NCBI RefSeq assembly: GCF_016908565.1 | Contig: NZ_JAFBED010000010.1 | Coordinates: 1-64,000 of the forward strand | Direction: 5' to 3' | Length of the DNA stretch: 64,000 nt | Source of the DNA: Sutcliffiella tianshenii | Lineage (GTDB): Bacteria; Bacillota; Bacilli; Bacillales; Bacillaceae_I | Shown here: piece by piece, positions 56,221-64,000 of the stretch | Layout of the letters: every line of letters begins with the position of its first letter | Numbering within the stretch: position 1 is the first letter of the stretch | The notes under the pieces: generated by a model | What the model was told of the DNA's origin: nothing | Seen by the model: only the letters and a program-made list of their open reading frames with translations | Databases searched by the model: none | Made by a program: the position numbers and the translations under genes

Positions 56221-56886
56221 TTAGTTTTTGTATTCGACATTCAATCCGGCATTTTTATAAAAAGAGAATTTCGCTTCATTATATTGCTCTGTAAATTCAT
56301 TGAATGCTTGATTGGATTCTTTGATCTTAACAAGCAGTTCATTGATTTTATTGATTTGCAGTTGCAGTTCTTCCAATGTCAGATCCTCTTTTTGGAAAAG
56401 GGCATAAAGCTCCTTGTCCAATTGAATGGCTTCCATATAATGACCCGATAGAGTCATATATGCTTCATATCGTTTTTCCATTAACTGATACAAGCTTTGC
56501 GCTTCTTTTTTCAGATCCTCGTCATCCAAGGATTCAATGGAAGTTTTCACCTCTTCAAACTGCTCTCTTGCCGCTTCGATACTTTCTTTTTCAGCCATCA
56601 TGGCCTCTTCTCTTTTTTCCACTAAAGAGGAGCCTTCTTGTGCAAGTTTGACAATTTGATCGAATTCTTTCATCCCAAGCGTGATGATTTCATCATAGAT
56701 TTGTTTTTCCTTCTGCTCAAGGTCCAATAAAGGAGCTTGCTGCGCTTCAAAGCTTTCTTCCAGGTCCACTACTTTTTCAAGTGTCTCAAATATCTCCTGC
56801 TCCGGCGTTTCTCCATTGATACAGCCCGTTAATAGCAGTGAACTTGCCAAAGTAAGAGATGCAACTGTTCTTTTCCAATGACGCAA
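56221..56886 (-). CDS. ykyA: YkyA family lipoprotein
   Basis: About 221 residues: signal with lipobox LLLTGC (Cys22) then an all-helical, coiled-coil body (KVVDLEESFEAQQAPLLDLE; AEKESIEAAREQFEEVKTSI). Relatives are called putative cell-wall-binding proteins; no function proven. The TTG at 56886, seven bases after AGGGGG, is the likely start; ATG 56904 lies within the site. Position between pdhA and defB matches B. subtilis. Confidence 0.85.
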   Translation of the reverse strand: MRHWKRTVASLTLASSLLLTGCINGETPEQEIFETLEKVVDLEESFEAQQAPLLDLEQKEKQIYDEIITLGMKEFDQIVKLAQEGSSLVEKREEAMMAEKESIEAAREQFEEVKTSIESLDDEDLKKEAQSLYQLMEKRYEAYMTLSGHYMEAIQLDKELYALFQKEDLTLEELQLQINKINELLVKIKESNQAFNEFTEQYNEAKFSFYKNAGLNVEYKN

Positions 56887-57137
56887 TTTAAATCCCCCTA
56901 TCATTTCTTCCACTTTAACTATAAAATTTATCGCGTATTTTGACAACATCTATTTGAAAACTATGTAAGAATAACGTAAATAATCCAATTCCATTATATA
57001 ATATATGTATTACCCAGTAGAAGCATTAATGCCCCTTCCTTTCATTTCCCATGCGGTAGCTTTTTCTGTTAAAATAATTTAATTAATGATTGAATATGAT
57101 ATATGAATCAGTTTTTTCGAATGGAGTGTTCTTTTAT

Positions 57138-57692
57138 ATGTTAACGACAAATGAAATCATCAGGGAAGGCCATCCTACACTAAGAATGGCAGCGAAGGAA
57201 GTGGATCTGCCACCTACACAAGAAGAAAAAGACACGTTAAATGAGATGTTGCAGTACTTGATAAATAGTCAGGATCCAGAAACAGCAATGAAATACAACC
57301 TTAGACCAGGGGTTGGACTTGCCGCTCCTCAAATCAACGTGCCAAAAAGGATGATTGCCGTCCATATTGCCGATGAAACAGGCAAACAGCACAGCTACGC
57401 CCTGCTTAATCCAAAGATAGTCAGCCATTCAGTGGAAAAAAGTTATTTGACTACCGGGGAAGGATGCTTATCTGTTGATAGGGAGGTAGCTGGTTTCGTT
57501 CCGAGGTATGCAAGAGTGACAGTCAAGGCAACAACCGTTCAAGGAGAGCAAGTGAAGCTTCGACTGAAAGGTCTTGTAGCGATCGTGTTCCAGCATGAAA
57601 TCGATCACTTGAACGGTGTGATGTTTTATGACCACATCAATAAACAGGATCCATTTCATATTCCTGAAAACGCAGTGGCCATTGAACGATAA
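57138..57692 (+). CDS. defB: Peptide deformylase DefB (YkrB)
   Basis: A 184-residue metallohydrolase that removes the N-formyl group from nascent proteins. All three motifs are present: [15 protein letters not shown] (metal cysteine) and [11 protein letters not shown] 57138 follows GGAGTG; the frame reaches 57090 upstream without support. A second deformylase, DefA, usually lies elsewhere. Confidence 0.96.
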   Translation: MLTTNEIIREGHPTLRMAAKEVDLPPTQEEKDTLNEMLQYLINSQDPETAMKYNLRPGVGLAAPQINVPKRMIAVHIADETGKQHSYALLNPKIVSHSVEKSYLTTGEGCLSVDREVAGFVPRYARVTVKATTVQGEQVKLRLKGLVAIVFQHEIDHLNGVMFYDHINKQDPFHIPENAVAIER

Positions 57693-57723
57693 AAAAGGTG
57701 AATCCATGGGATTCACCTTTTTT
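57689..57723. terminator. Bidirectional terminator between defB and ykrA
   Basis: Stem AAAAAAGGTGAATCC/GGATTCACCTTTTTT with a tiny loop. Confidence 0.9.
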
Positions 57724-57725
57724 CT

Positions 57726-58508
57726 TTATATAAGTCCAACAGATTCCAGACCGTTTTTGATGCCGTCCTTTGAGACATCTGTGGTCACCTTGTCGGCAAC
57801 CTTCAACAAGTCGGAATGTGCATTGCCCATTGCAATCCCAGTACCGACGTATTCAAGCATTTCCAGGTCATTCAATCCGTCTCCAAAAGCAAAGACATTT
57901 TCCTTCTTGAATGGCAGGCGTTCGAGCATGCGCTGGATACCGATTGCTTTTGAACCACCCTTTGGCAGGATGTCTGTTGAATAGGAATGCCAGCGTATAA
58001 AATGAAAATCCTTATACGCATCAAGATATGTTTGCTGGTCTTTCTCCTCTATGAACAGAAGCGCCTGGTAGATTTCCGTTTCATCAAGAAAGCCGGGATG
58101 AATCTCCGGATGCGTAAACTTCAAGCTTCCCATGCTTTCATGGATGAATGGATGGTCTCCCACGTTCGCTTTCATTGTTTCATGATTTAAATACACAAGG
58201 GGATGCTGTTGTTTTTCGGCATATTTCCGAAGGATCTGCATCTTCTCCACGTTTAGGGGATTCTTATAGATGACCTCTCCTTCAAAGACTACATATTGTC
58301 CGTTAAAGCTTACAAACGAATCTATATCCAGCTCCTCCCTGAGGTCCTCAAACATGAATGGTGCCCTTCCTGTTGCGATTGCCACATATACACCGTTCTT
58401 TTTCAATTTTACGATAGCTTCCTTTGTTGAAGCAGGAATTTCTTTATCATGGTCAAGCAATGTTCCATCTATATCAAAAAATACGATTTTCTTGTTGTCA
58501 TCCATCAT
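57726..58508 (-). CDS. ykrA: HAD-IIB (Cof-type) hydrolase YkrA
   Basis: A 260-residue Cof-type phosphatase: motif I FFDIDGTLLD, motif II AIATGR, a substrate-specific cap domain in the middle and the C-terminal FAFGDGLNDLEMLEYVGTGIAMGNA (motif IV). Physiological substrate unknown, possibly flavin or sugar phosphates. AAGGTGG precedes the start. Confidence 0.93.
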   Translation of the reverse strand: MMDDNKKIVFFDIDGTLLDHDKEIPASTKEAIVKLKKNGVYVAIATGRAPFMFEDLREELDIDSFVSFNGQYVVFEGEVIYKNPLNVEKMQILRKYAEKQQHPLVYLNHETMKANVGDHPFIHESMGSLKFTHPEIHPGFLDETEIYQALLFIEEKDQQTYLDAYKDFHFIRWHSYSTDILPKGGSKAIGIQRMLERLPFKKENVFAFGDGLNDLEMLEYVGTGIAMGNAHSDLLKVADKVTTDVSKDGIKNGLESVGLI

Positions 58509-58525
58509 TTGAAACCACCTTTGAT

Positions 58526-59425
58526 TTAAGCAACTATTTTGTTGGCCAATTTTTGTTTTTTCGTTTGATACGACGATAAGTATACACCACTGAATATCAG
58601 AACTAAACCTATAAGCATCGAGAGGCTGATATGCTCATCCAGCAAGAGGCTTCCCCATAGCATAGCGGTGATCGGTACGATATAGGTGACAAGGGAAGCA
58701 AATTCGGCACTGCCCTCTTTTACCATATAATAATAAAGTAGATAAGCGATCCCCGATCCGAATACTCCAAGCCCGACTAAGGAAAAAAGTGTGGAAATAC
58801 TCGTTATCCCCAAAAAGGCTTCCGGTTGAAAAATCAGTGCGAAAAAGCCTGAGACCATCCCTGCCAGCCCAAGAGTACTAAAGGAAATTATTGTGATAGG
58901 AACATTTTTCAGATGCTTTCTGCTCAGGTGCGCCCCGAATCCATAGCAGATTGTGGCACCGAGCATCGTCCCGACTCCCATAAGACTATTATTGAATAAC
59001 TTTACAATATTGAGGTCCAAAAGAACAAGAATGCCGAAAAAACCGACTCCTACACCAAGCCACTGAGTTTTTTTCATTTTACTTGAAAAAAGGGAAAATC
59101 CAATCAAGATCGTCCATATCGGGGTGGTGGCATTTACAACAGAAGCCAAACTGCTGCTGATGGACATCTCGCTCACTGCGATAAGAGCCCACGGAAGAGC
59201 ATTATTTAATATGGCGATTAAAAGTAATGGTATCCACGGGAGGTTTTTTAGAAGCCTTAAGTTCCCTTGGAAGAAAAGCAGGATGAACAATGTCCCCACA
59301 CCGAATATACATCTCCAGAAAACCACACCCCACACTCCCAAGTCACCGACAAGCAATTTAATAAAAAGAAAAGACATGCCCCAAATAAGGCTTAATGTTA
59401 ATAATGCCAAGTACAATCGCTTCAT
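58526..59425 (-). CDS. EamA-family (DMT) transporter
   Basis: A 299-residue drug/metabolite transporter with two EamA repeats, about ten spans (LYLALLTLSLIWGMSFLFIK; ILIGFSLFSSKMKKTQWLGV; LVTYIVPITAMLWGSLLLDE). Substrate unknown. ATG 59425 follows AAGGTGG. It lies 17 bases from ykrA and is probably in the same operon; B. subtilis has no such gene here. Confidence 0.88.
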   Translation of the reverse strand: MKRLYLALLTLSLIWGMSFLFIKLLVGDLGVWGVVFWRCIFGVGTLFILLFFQGNLRLLKNLPWIPLLLIAILNNALPWALIAVSEMSISSSLASVVNATTPIWTILIGFSLFSSKMKKTQWLGVGVGFFGILVLLDLNIVKLFNNSLMGVGTMLGATICYGFGAHLSRKHLKNVPITIISFSTLGLAGMVSGFFALIFQPEAFLGITSISTLFSLVGLGVFGSGIAYLLYYYMVKEGSAEFASLVTYIVPITAMLWGSLLLDEHISLSMLIGLVLIFSGVYLSSYQTKKQKLANKIVA

Positions 59426-59766
59426 TTTACTTACCACCTTGTTTTCTTAGGGTAACGAAATAATAGTTTACAATTAACCTACATGAGGAAAGCGTTTACT
59501 GTCAATAAGTTTTTCCACCCATTAATGCTAGTGAAACTGATTGCAATATAAAGATAAATAGCCAAGCTTATTCCCAAGTCAGCAAAGATATGATAGGCTA
59601 AAGTCAATACGATTTATCTTAAATAATGAGCTTATATGCCTCTGACTGTTATTGGCCATTCCTTGGATAAAATAAAGTACATTTTTCCTAATAACTAATT
59701 GTCCCGATTGTGCATACTAACATTACTACAAACAGACAAACCTTGATAACAAGGAGTGAGGCGCAA

Positions 59767-59838
59767 ATGCTTAGAAGGCTTCGAAAAAGAATAATGCGAC
59801 GAATGAACAACTTCCTTAAAAGAAAAACGATAGCATAA
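59767..59838 (+). CDS. Candidate 23-residue basic peptide
   Basis: ATG preceded six bases away by AAGGAGTGAG opens a 23-residue peptide starting MLRRLRKRIMRRMN; 10 of 23 residues are Lys or Arg. GCATACTAA upstream (about 59712-59720) resembles a sporulation -10 (CATACTA). The peptide is amphipathic in appearance. No homologue is recognised, and it could be chance, but the binding site is one of the strongest in the window. Confidence 0.45.
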   Translation: MLRRLRKRIMRRMNNFLKRKTIA

Positions 59839-60049
59839 GAAGTTTTGATCAATGAGTCCTTCATTTTTGAGGGGCTCTTACATATATGTAGGGAGAATTA
59901 ATTTTACAAGACCAGTTCCTCTAACTATAATAAGAATAAATACAGTGCTGACAGCCATGAATGCATGGTCTTTTTTTATACATAATCAGTCCCGGACTTT
60001 TAATTTTTTGCCATTTGGAGAAAATAGAATGTAAACTCGCATGAAACAC

Positions 60050-60078
60050 ATGAAATATCCTACTGTTTCGTATATAAT
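60050..60078 (+). promoter_or_regulatory. Probable sigma-A promoter of rpoY-rnjA
   Basis: ATGAAA (60050-60055) and a perfect TATAAT (60073-60078) with a 17-base spacer; leader of about 245 bases to rpoY. Confidence 0.6.
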
Positions 60079-60331
60079 ATAGGATATTAATGGCTTTCAT
60101 GCCAAAGTACGGCTATGATATGAATCGAGAAAGCATTGATTATTAGCGCGTTGTCTTTTTGTAAGGTTGCCTAAGGCATAGATGAATCGCACAAAACGGA
60201 GAGTCGTCGGACACTTCTGCCTATGCAGCCAAACATAAAATAACTATAGATATACCTTCACTTTCCTCTTCTGCTTGCATCATTGACAGGGTACGGAAGT
60301 TTGGAGGAGAAATTTTTAAGGAGAGATTAAA

Positions 60332-60541
60332 ATGATATTTAAAGTGTATTACCAGGAGAATATTGCAGAAGCACCGGTAAGGGAGAATACCGAATCATTG
60401 TATGTAGAAGCTTCTGCTGTTTTTGAGGTGCGCAGGAAATTAAAGGACAAACCATACAATATCGAGTTCATCCAGCCAGTGGACGGGGCTTTTTATGAGT
60501 ATGAAAAACAATCTGAAAACTTTAAAGTATTGGAGATATGA
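60332..60541 (+). CDS. rpoY: RNA polymerase epsilon subunit (YkzG)
   Basis: A 69-residue RpoY ([40 protein letters not shown]). It binds RNA polymerase and is found only in Firmicutes. It is followed six bases later by rnjA, as usual. AAGGAGAG precedes the start. Confidence 0.95.
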   Translation: MIFKVYYQENIAEAPVRENTESLYVEASAVFEVRRKLKDKPYNIEFIQPVDGAFYEYEKQSENFKVLEI

Positions 60542-60547
60542 TAGAAA

Positions 60548-62215
60548 ATGAAATTTGTAAAAAATAATCAAGCAGCGGTTTTCGCTTTAGGAGGACTAGG
60601 TGAGATCGGGAAAAACACCTACGCAGTCCAATTCCAGGATGAAATCATTCTTATCGACGCTGGAATCAAATTCCCTGAAGACGAATTATTAGGAATCGAC
60701 TATGTTATTCCTGACTACACATACCTGGTTAAAAACCAAGAAAAGATCAAAGGGCTTTTCGTCACCCATGGTCACGAAGATCACATCGGCGGTATTCCTT
60801 ACCTTCTGCGTGAAGTGGATATTCCCATCTACGGAGGTAAACTTGCACTAGGATTGATCAAAAACAAATTGGAAGAGCACGGTCTGCTTCGTAAAGCGAA
60901 GCTTATAGAAATCCAAGAGGATGACATCATCAAGTTCCGTAAGACATCTGTCACTTTCTTCCGCACAACACACAGTATTCCTGACTCATACGGAGTGGTC
61001 GTTAAAACCCCTCAAGGGAACATCGTGCATACAGGAGATTTCAAATTCGACTTCACCCCTGTAGGTGAGCCGGCAAACTTGACGAAAATGGCCGAAATCG
61101 GGAAAGAAGGAGTACTTTGCCTACTTTCTGACAGCACAAACAGTGAAATTCCTGATTTCACGATGTCTGAACGCCGCGTTGGCGAAAGCATCCAGGATAT
61201 CTTCCGTAAAGTGGATGGCCGCGTCATTTTCGCAACATTCGCATCTAACATTCACCGTTTGCAGCAAGTAGTGGAAGCTGCTGTCGCTCATGGAAGAAAA
61301 GTTGCAGTATTTGGACGCAGTATGGAGGCGGCAATCAATATCGGTCAAGAATTGGGCTATATCCGCGCACCAAAGGATACGTTCATCGATACGCACCAGA
61401 TCAACCGTATGCCTGCAAACAAAGTGACGATCCTATGTACAGGAAGCCAAGGGGAACCGATGGCAGCACTTTCCAGGATCGCAAACGGCACACACCGTCA
61501 AATCCAGATCATCCCTGGTGATACAGTTGTATTCTCTTCTTCACCGATCCCTGGTAACACATTGAGTGTAAACCGTACAATCAATATGTTATTCCGTGCC
61601 GGTGCTGATGTCATCCACGGTTCATTAAGTGATATCCATACTTCCGGTCACGGTGGGCAACAGGAACAAAAGCTTATGCTTCGTTTAATCAAGCCTAAGT
61701 ATTTCATGCCGATCCACGGTGAGTATCGTATGCAGATCACTCATAAACAACTTGCGATCGATTGCGGTGTTGCGGAGGAGAATTGCTTTATCATGGATAA
61801 TGGTGAAGTATTGGCACTTTCCGAAACAGAAGCTTCAGTAGCAGGTAAGATCCCTTCCGGCAATGTATACATTGATGGAAACGGTATCGGGGACATCGGA
61901 AATATCGTATTGCGCGACCGTCGCATTCTTTCTGAAGAAGGACTTGTTGTGGTAGTAGTAAGCATCAATATGAAAGACTTCAAGATTGCATCTGGTCCCG
62001 ATATCATTTCCCGTGGATTTGTATATATGAGAGAATCCGGTGACCTGATTAATGATGCACAATCCTTGATCACAAAGCACCTGACCAAAACAATGGAGCG
62101 TCGCACTACGCAATGGTCTGAGATTAAAAATGAAATCACAGATACCCTTGCTCCGTTCCTTTATGAAAAAACAAAACGCCGTCCAATGATCCTACCGATC
62201 ATTATGGAAGTTTGA
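60548..62215 (+). CDS. rnjA: Ribonuclease J1
   Basis: A 555-residue metallo-beta-lactamase/beta-CASP ribonuclease with 5' exonuclease and endonuclease activity, central to Bacillus mRNA decay and rRNA maturation. Zinc motif HGHEDHIGG (His74, His76, Asp78, His79), HTGDFKFDF, the beta-CASP block ([29 protein letters not shown]) and SGHGGQQEQ. Confidence 0.98.
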   Translation: MKFVKNNQAAVFALGGLGEIGKNTYAVQFQDEIILIDAGIKFPEDELLGIDYVIPDYTYLVKNQEKIKGLFVTHGHEDHIGGIPYLLREVDIPIYGGKLALGLIKNKLEEHGLLRKAKLIEIQEDDIIKFRKTSVTFFRTTHSIPDSYGVVVKTPQGNIVHTGDFKFDFTPVGEPANLTKMAEIGKEGVLCLLSDSTNSEIPDFTMSERRVGESIQDIFRKVDGRVIFATFASNIHRLQQVVEAAVAHGRKVAVFGRSMEAAINIGQELGYIRAPKDTFIDTHQINRMPANKVTILCTGSQGEPMAALSRIANGTHRQIQIIPGDTVVFSSSPIPGNTLSVNRTINMLFRAGADVIHGSLSDIHTSGHGGQQEQKLMLRLIKPKYFMPIHGEYRMQITHKQLAIDCGVAEENCFIMDNGEVLALSETEASVAGKIPSGNVYIDGNGIGDIGNIVLRDRRILSEEGLVVVVVSINMKDFKIASGPDIISRGFVYMRESGDLINDAQSLITKHLTKTMERRTTQWSEIKNEITDTLAPFLYEKTKRRPMILPIIMEV

Positions 62216-62218
62216 TTT

Positions 62219-62257
62219 TAAAAGCCACGAGCAATTCAATTGCACGTGGCTTTTTAT
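62219..62257. terminator. Bidirectional terminator after rnjA
   Basis: Stem AAAAGCCACGAGCAAT/ATTGCACGTGGCTTTT with one mismatch; it overlaps the end of the convergent gene. Confidence 0.9.
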
Positions 62258-62658
62258 TGCCCATCTGTATGGTTATGAAAGTAATACTGTTCCTCTTTAT
62301 ACTTGAATTCTATTTTGTAATCCGAGCCTACTTTAAACTTTTCACAATATGCTGCCGCTTCCCCGCTATCAGCCCCCACAAATCTATAACTGATACCAGA
62401 CGCTTCATCCACGACATCACAGTGATATTGATTTGGTTCCGTTGTTGTTTCACTCAAGCTTACAGCTTTAACTGTAATGGTGGCGGCCCCTTCCACCACT
62501 GGGCGGTTCTCATTCACGACAAACCCAATGATGATAAGTATGATCCCTGCTAATACAGATTTTAATGCAAACTTATTATCACGGCGTGTCAAAATGTAGA
62601 ACATGCCAAGCCCTATTGCACCTACTCCGATGGCATAAAGCGATAAAACCAAATACAT
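62254..62658 (-). CDS. Uncharacterised two-span membrane protein
   Basis: About 134 residues: two hydrophobic segments (VLSLYAIGVGAIGLGMFYIL; SVLAGIILIIIGFVVNE) and an extracytoplasmic domain with two cysteines (YHCDVVDE; AAYCEKFKVG). It stands where B. subtilis has adeC. ATG 62658 follows GGTTGGGG; the frame extends upstream to 62715. Confidence 0.65.
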   Translation of the reverse strand: MYLVLSLYAIGVGAIGLGMFYILTRRDNKFALKSVLAGIILIIIGFVVNENRPVVEGAATITVKAVSLSETTTEPNQYHCDVVDEASGISYRFVGADSGEAAAYCEKFKVGSDYKIEFKYKEEQYYFHNHTDGQ

Positions 62659-62781
62659 GATGATCCCCAACCTGATCACTCCCTTGTCCCCGTTATAGGT
62701 TATATATGATTCCACACCCGATTTATGCCGAAGAATCTAGCTGATTTATTTTATATACGATTTATCTTGGAAAAAGTTACA

Positions 62782-62816
62782 AAAAAAAGTGGGATTTCGA
62801 TATCCCACTTTTTTCT
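62782..62816 (-). terminator. Terminator of ktrC
   Basis: Stem AAAAAGTGGGAT/ATCCCACTTTTT with a short loop, directly after ktrC. Confidence 0.9.
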
Positions 62817-62819
62817 TAC

Positions 62820-63485
62820 TTATTCCTCAACCAAGTTCTTTTCAAATCGATCGATATCCTTGTCAGCGCCGATCACAATCAGAATATCGCCTTGCTTGAT
62901 CCCCTCGTTAGCCTGTGGTGAAACGATGATATTTTTCCCTCGTTTTATTGCGACAATGTTTATCCCATATTTTGCACGGATATCAAGGTCTATCAGCGTG
63001 TAACCGCCAAGCCTTCGGCTTGCCACAATCTCCACGATACTGTGTTCATCAGAAAGCTCCAGATAATCAAGCACATTATTAGAAACAATATTATGAGCTA
63101 TCCTTCTTCCCATATCCCGTTCAGGATGAACCACTTGATCTGCACCTATCCGGCTGAGCACCTTCTCGTGATAGTCGTTTGTGGCTTTTACCGTAATATG
63201 CTTGACCCCAAGCTCCTTCAGGATAAGGGTGGTCAAAATACTCGCTTGGATATTGTCACCGATCGCAACAATGACATGATCAAAATTCCGTATGCCCAGG
63301 CTTTTCAATACCGCTTCATCCGTCGTATCGCCTACAACTGCATGTGAGGCTATGTTAGCGTATTCATTTACCTTGTCTTCATCGTTATCTATTGCTAGGA
63401 CCTCTACTCCCTCTTCACTCAAAGCCTTTACCATGCTTCCTCCGAACCGGCCAAGGCCGATTACCGCAAACTCTTTTCTCTTCAA
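62820..63485 (-). CDS. ktrC: Potassium uptake regulatory subunit KtrC (YkqB)
   Basis: A 221-residue cytoplasmic RCK protein that gates the KtrD potassium channel. N-terminal Rossmann domain AVIGLGRFGGSMVKALSEEG with acidic end of strand 2 (AIDNDEDK), which binds ATP/ADP; C-terminal TrkA_C domain (about 135-221), the usual site for c-di-AMP. KtrD is normally encoded elsewhere. Confidence 0.95.
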   Translation of the reverse strand: MKRKEFAVIGLGRFGGSMVKALSEEGVEVLAIDNDEDKVNEYANIASHAVVGDTTDEAVLKSLGIRNFDHVIVAIGDNIQASILTTLILKELGVKHITVKATNDYHEKVLSRIGADQVVHPERDMGRRIAHNIVSNNVLDYLELSDEHSIVEIVASRRLGGYTLIDLDIRAKYGINIVAIKRGKNIIVSPQANEGIKQGDILIVIGADKDIDRFEKNLVEE

Positions 63486-63630
63486 CGGATTTCCCCCTAT
63501 TACAACGTTTTCAATTTCTTATATTGTACCATATTTTCGAGAAATCTATGGTTGCATGGTCACTCTTCATTTATTTTTACAATCACTTATTCATATACGT
63601 TTTTAGGATGTAAGATTGTGAAAGAGGTAG

Positions 63631-64000
63631 TGACGGTTTGAAGACTTAGTTTTCGTACCGTGGGTGGGCGGAAATCGAGGAGGGGGCGGTATGATTACTC
63701 GCTATTCGTACCGTGATGGGGCGGAAATCGGGGCTAGGGCGGTATGATTACTCGCTATTCGTACCGTGAGAGGGCGGAAATCGAGGATGGAGCGGTATGA
63801 TTACTTGCTATTCGTACCGTGAGAGGGCGGAAATCGGGGCTGGGGCGGTATGATTACTCACTATTCGTACCGCGAGTGGGCGGAAATCGGGGCTAGGGCG
63901 GTATGATTACTCGCTATTCGTGCCGTGAGATGGCGGAAATTGGGACTAGGGCGGTATGATTACTCACTATTCGTGCCGTGAGTGGGCGGAAATTGGGGCT
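63631..64000. repeat. 53-bp tandem repeat array, seven copies, cut by window end
   Basis: Copies begin at 63631 (degenerate left edge), 63684, 63737, 63790, 63843, 63896 and 63949, exactly 53 bases apart, the last ending at the window edge. The unit reads GGGCGGTATGATTACTCGCT, then ATTCGTACCGTGAGxGGGCG and GAAATCGGGGCTA. Each unit carries CGGTA and TACCG, able to pair. Since 53 is not a multiple of three, it is not a coding repeat. The array continues beyond the window. Confidence 0.95.

Larger units (their letters stand above)
59426..60331. other. 900-base gap upstream of rpoY-rnjA
   Basis: Holds a 23-codon basic ORF (59767-59838), a weak CCATG/CATGG hairpin with T run near 59957-59976, the rpoY promoter at 60050-60078 and then a leader of about 245 bases. 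The leader contains GGCATAG near 60175 that can pair with CTATGC near 60222. No larger gene is supported. Confidence 0.5.

Noticed and set aside
55949-56224. 91-codon plus-strand ORF in the pdhA-ykyA gap
   Set aside because: AT-rich, no ribosome binding site, and it overlaps the ykyA terminator.
63631-64000. CRISPR array
   Set aside because: The 53-base units are directly adjacent and similar along their whole length, with no unique spacers and no cas genes nearby.

Overview
The window is ordinary chromosomal backbone of a low-GC, endospore-forming Bacillaceae bacterium. Gene content and order follow the Bacillus subtilis ykq-ykr-pdh-ykt-yla-cta-ylb stretch almost gene for gene, read backwards here from ylbP on the left to ktrC on the right. 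Sporulation genes (rsfA, ylbJ, a ytvI-like gene, ylaJ, ylbD), a menaquinol/cytochrome c type respiratory chain and a CcpA/CcpN-type regulatory region fit an aerobic spore former. The sequence alone does not fix the genus. No rRNA, tRNA, prophage, insertion sequence or CRISPR array was seen.

Layout. 1-450: inverted copies of a GC-rich intergenic repeat. 493-3662: a three-gene acyl-CoA carboxylase operon (biotin carboxylase, biotin carrier, carboxyltransferase) behind a cre-like site. 3906-20138: the ylb block (ylbP, rsfA, an enoyl-CoA hydratase-like gene, rpmF, ylbN, tmcAL, ylbL, ylbK, ylbJ, coaD, rsmD, ylbG, ricF, ylbE, ylbD, ylbC, ylbB) with several small uncharacterised genes between. 20369-22386: yugN-like, Asp23/Gls24-like and AI-2E/YtvI-type genes. 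22461-30858: cytochrome caa3 oxidase, haem O/haem A synthesis and assembly factors (ctaM-like, ctaG, F, E, D, C, B and divergent ctaA). 30973-34416: pyruvate carboxylase. 34617-44497: the yla/ykt block (ylaN, L, K, J, I, H, typA, ylaF, suhB, yktB, yktA). 44553-50606: a nitronate monooxygenase-like gene, speA, a small SR1/SR1P locus, DUF3055, DUF1885, a polysaccharide deacetylase lipoprotein and slp. 50669-55655: pdhABCD. 56221-63485: ykyA, defB, ykrA, an EamA transporter, rpoY-rnjA, a membrane protein and ktrC. 63631-64000: a 53-bp tandem repeat array running off the end.

How the genes work together. Central carbon flow dominates: pyruvate dehydrogenase and pyruvate carboxylase sit at the pyruvate node, the cta genes supply the haem A terminal oxidase, and the SR1/SR1P locus, by analogy with B. 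subtilis, ties glycolytic state (CcpN, CcpA) to GapA and arginine metabolism beside speA. A second theme is RNA and translation: RNase J1, RNA polymerase epsilon, RicF, RsmD, TmcAL, L32, TypA and peptide deformylase.

Most items are conserved. The least explained are a tiny 41-codon SR1P-type gene with a clear promoter and operator-like sites, a 23-codon very basic ORF with a strong ribosome binding site in a 900-base gap, a possible small RNA or leader ORF beside rsmD, a 70-base imperfect hairpin upstream of ctaC, a hydratase homologue lacking one catalytic glutamate, and two separate tandem repeat arrays of about 53-base period.
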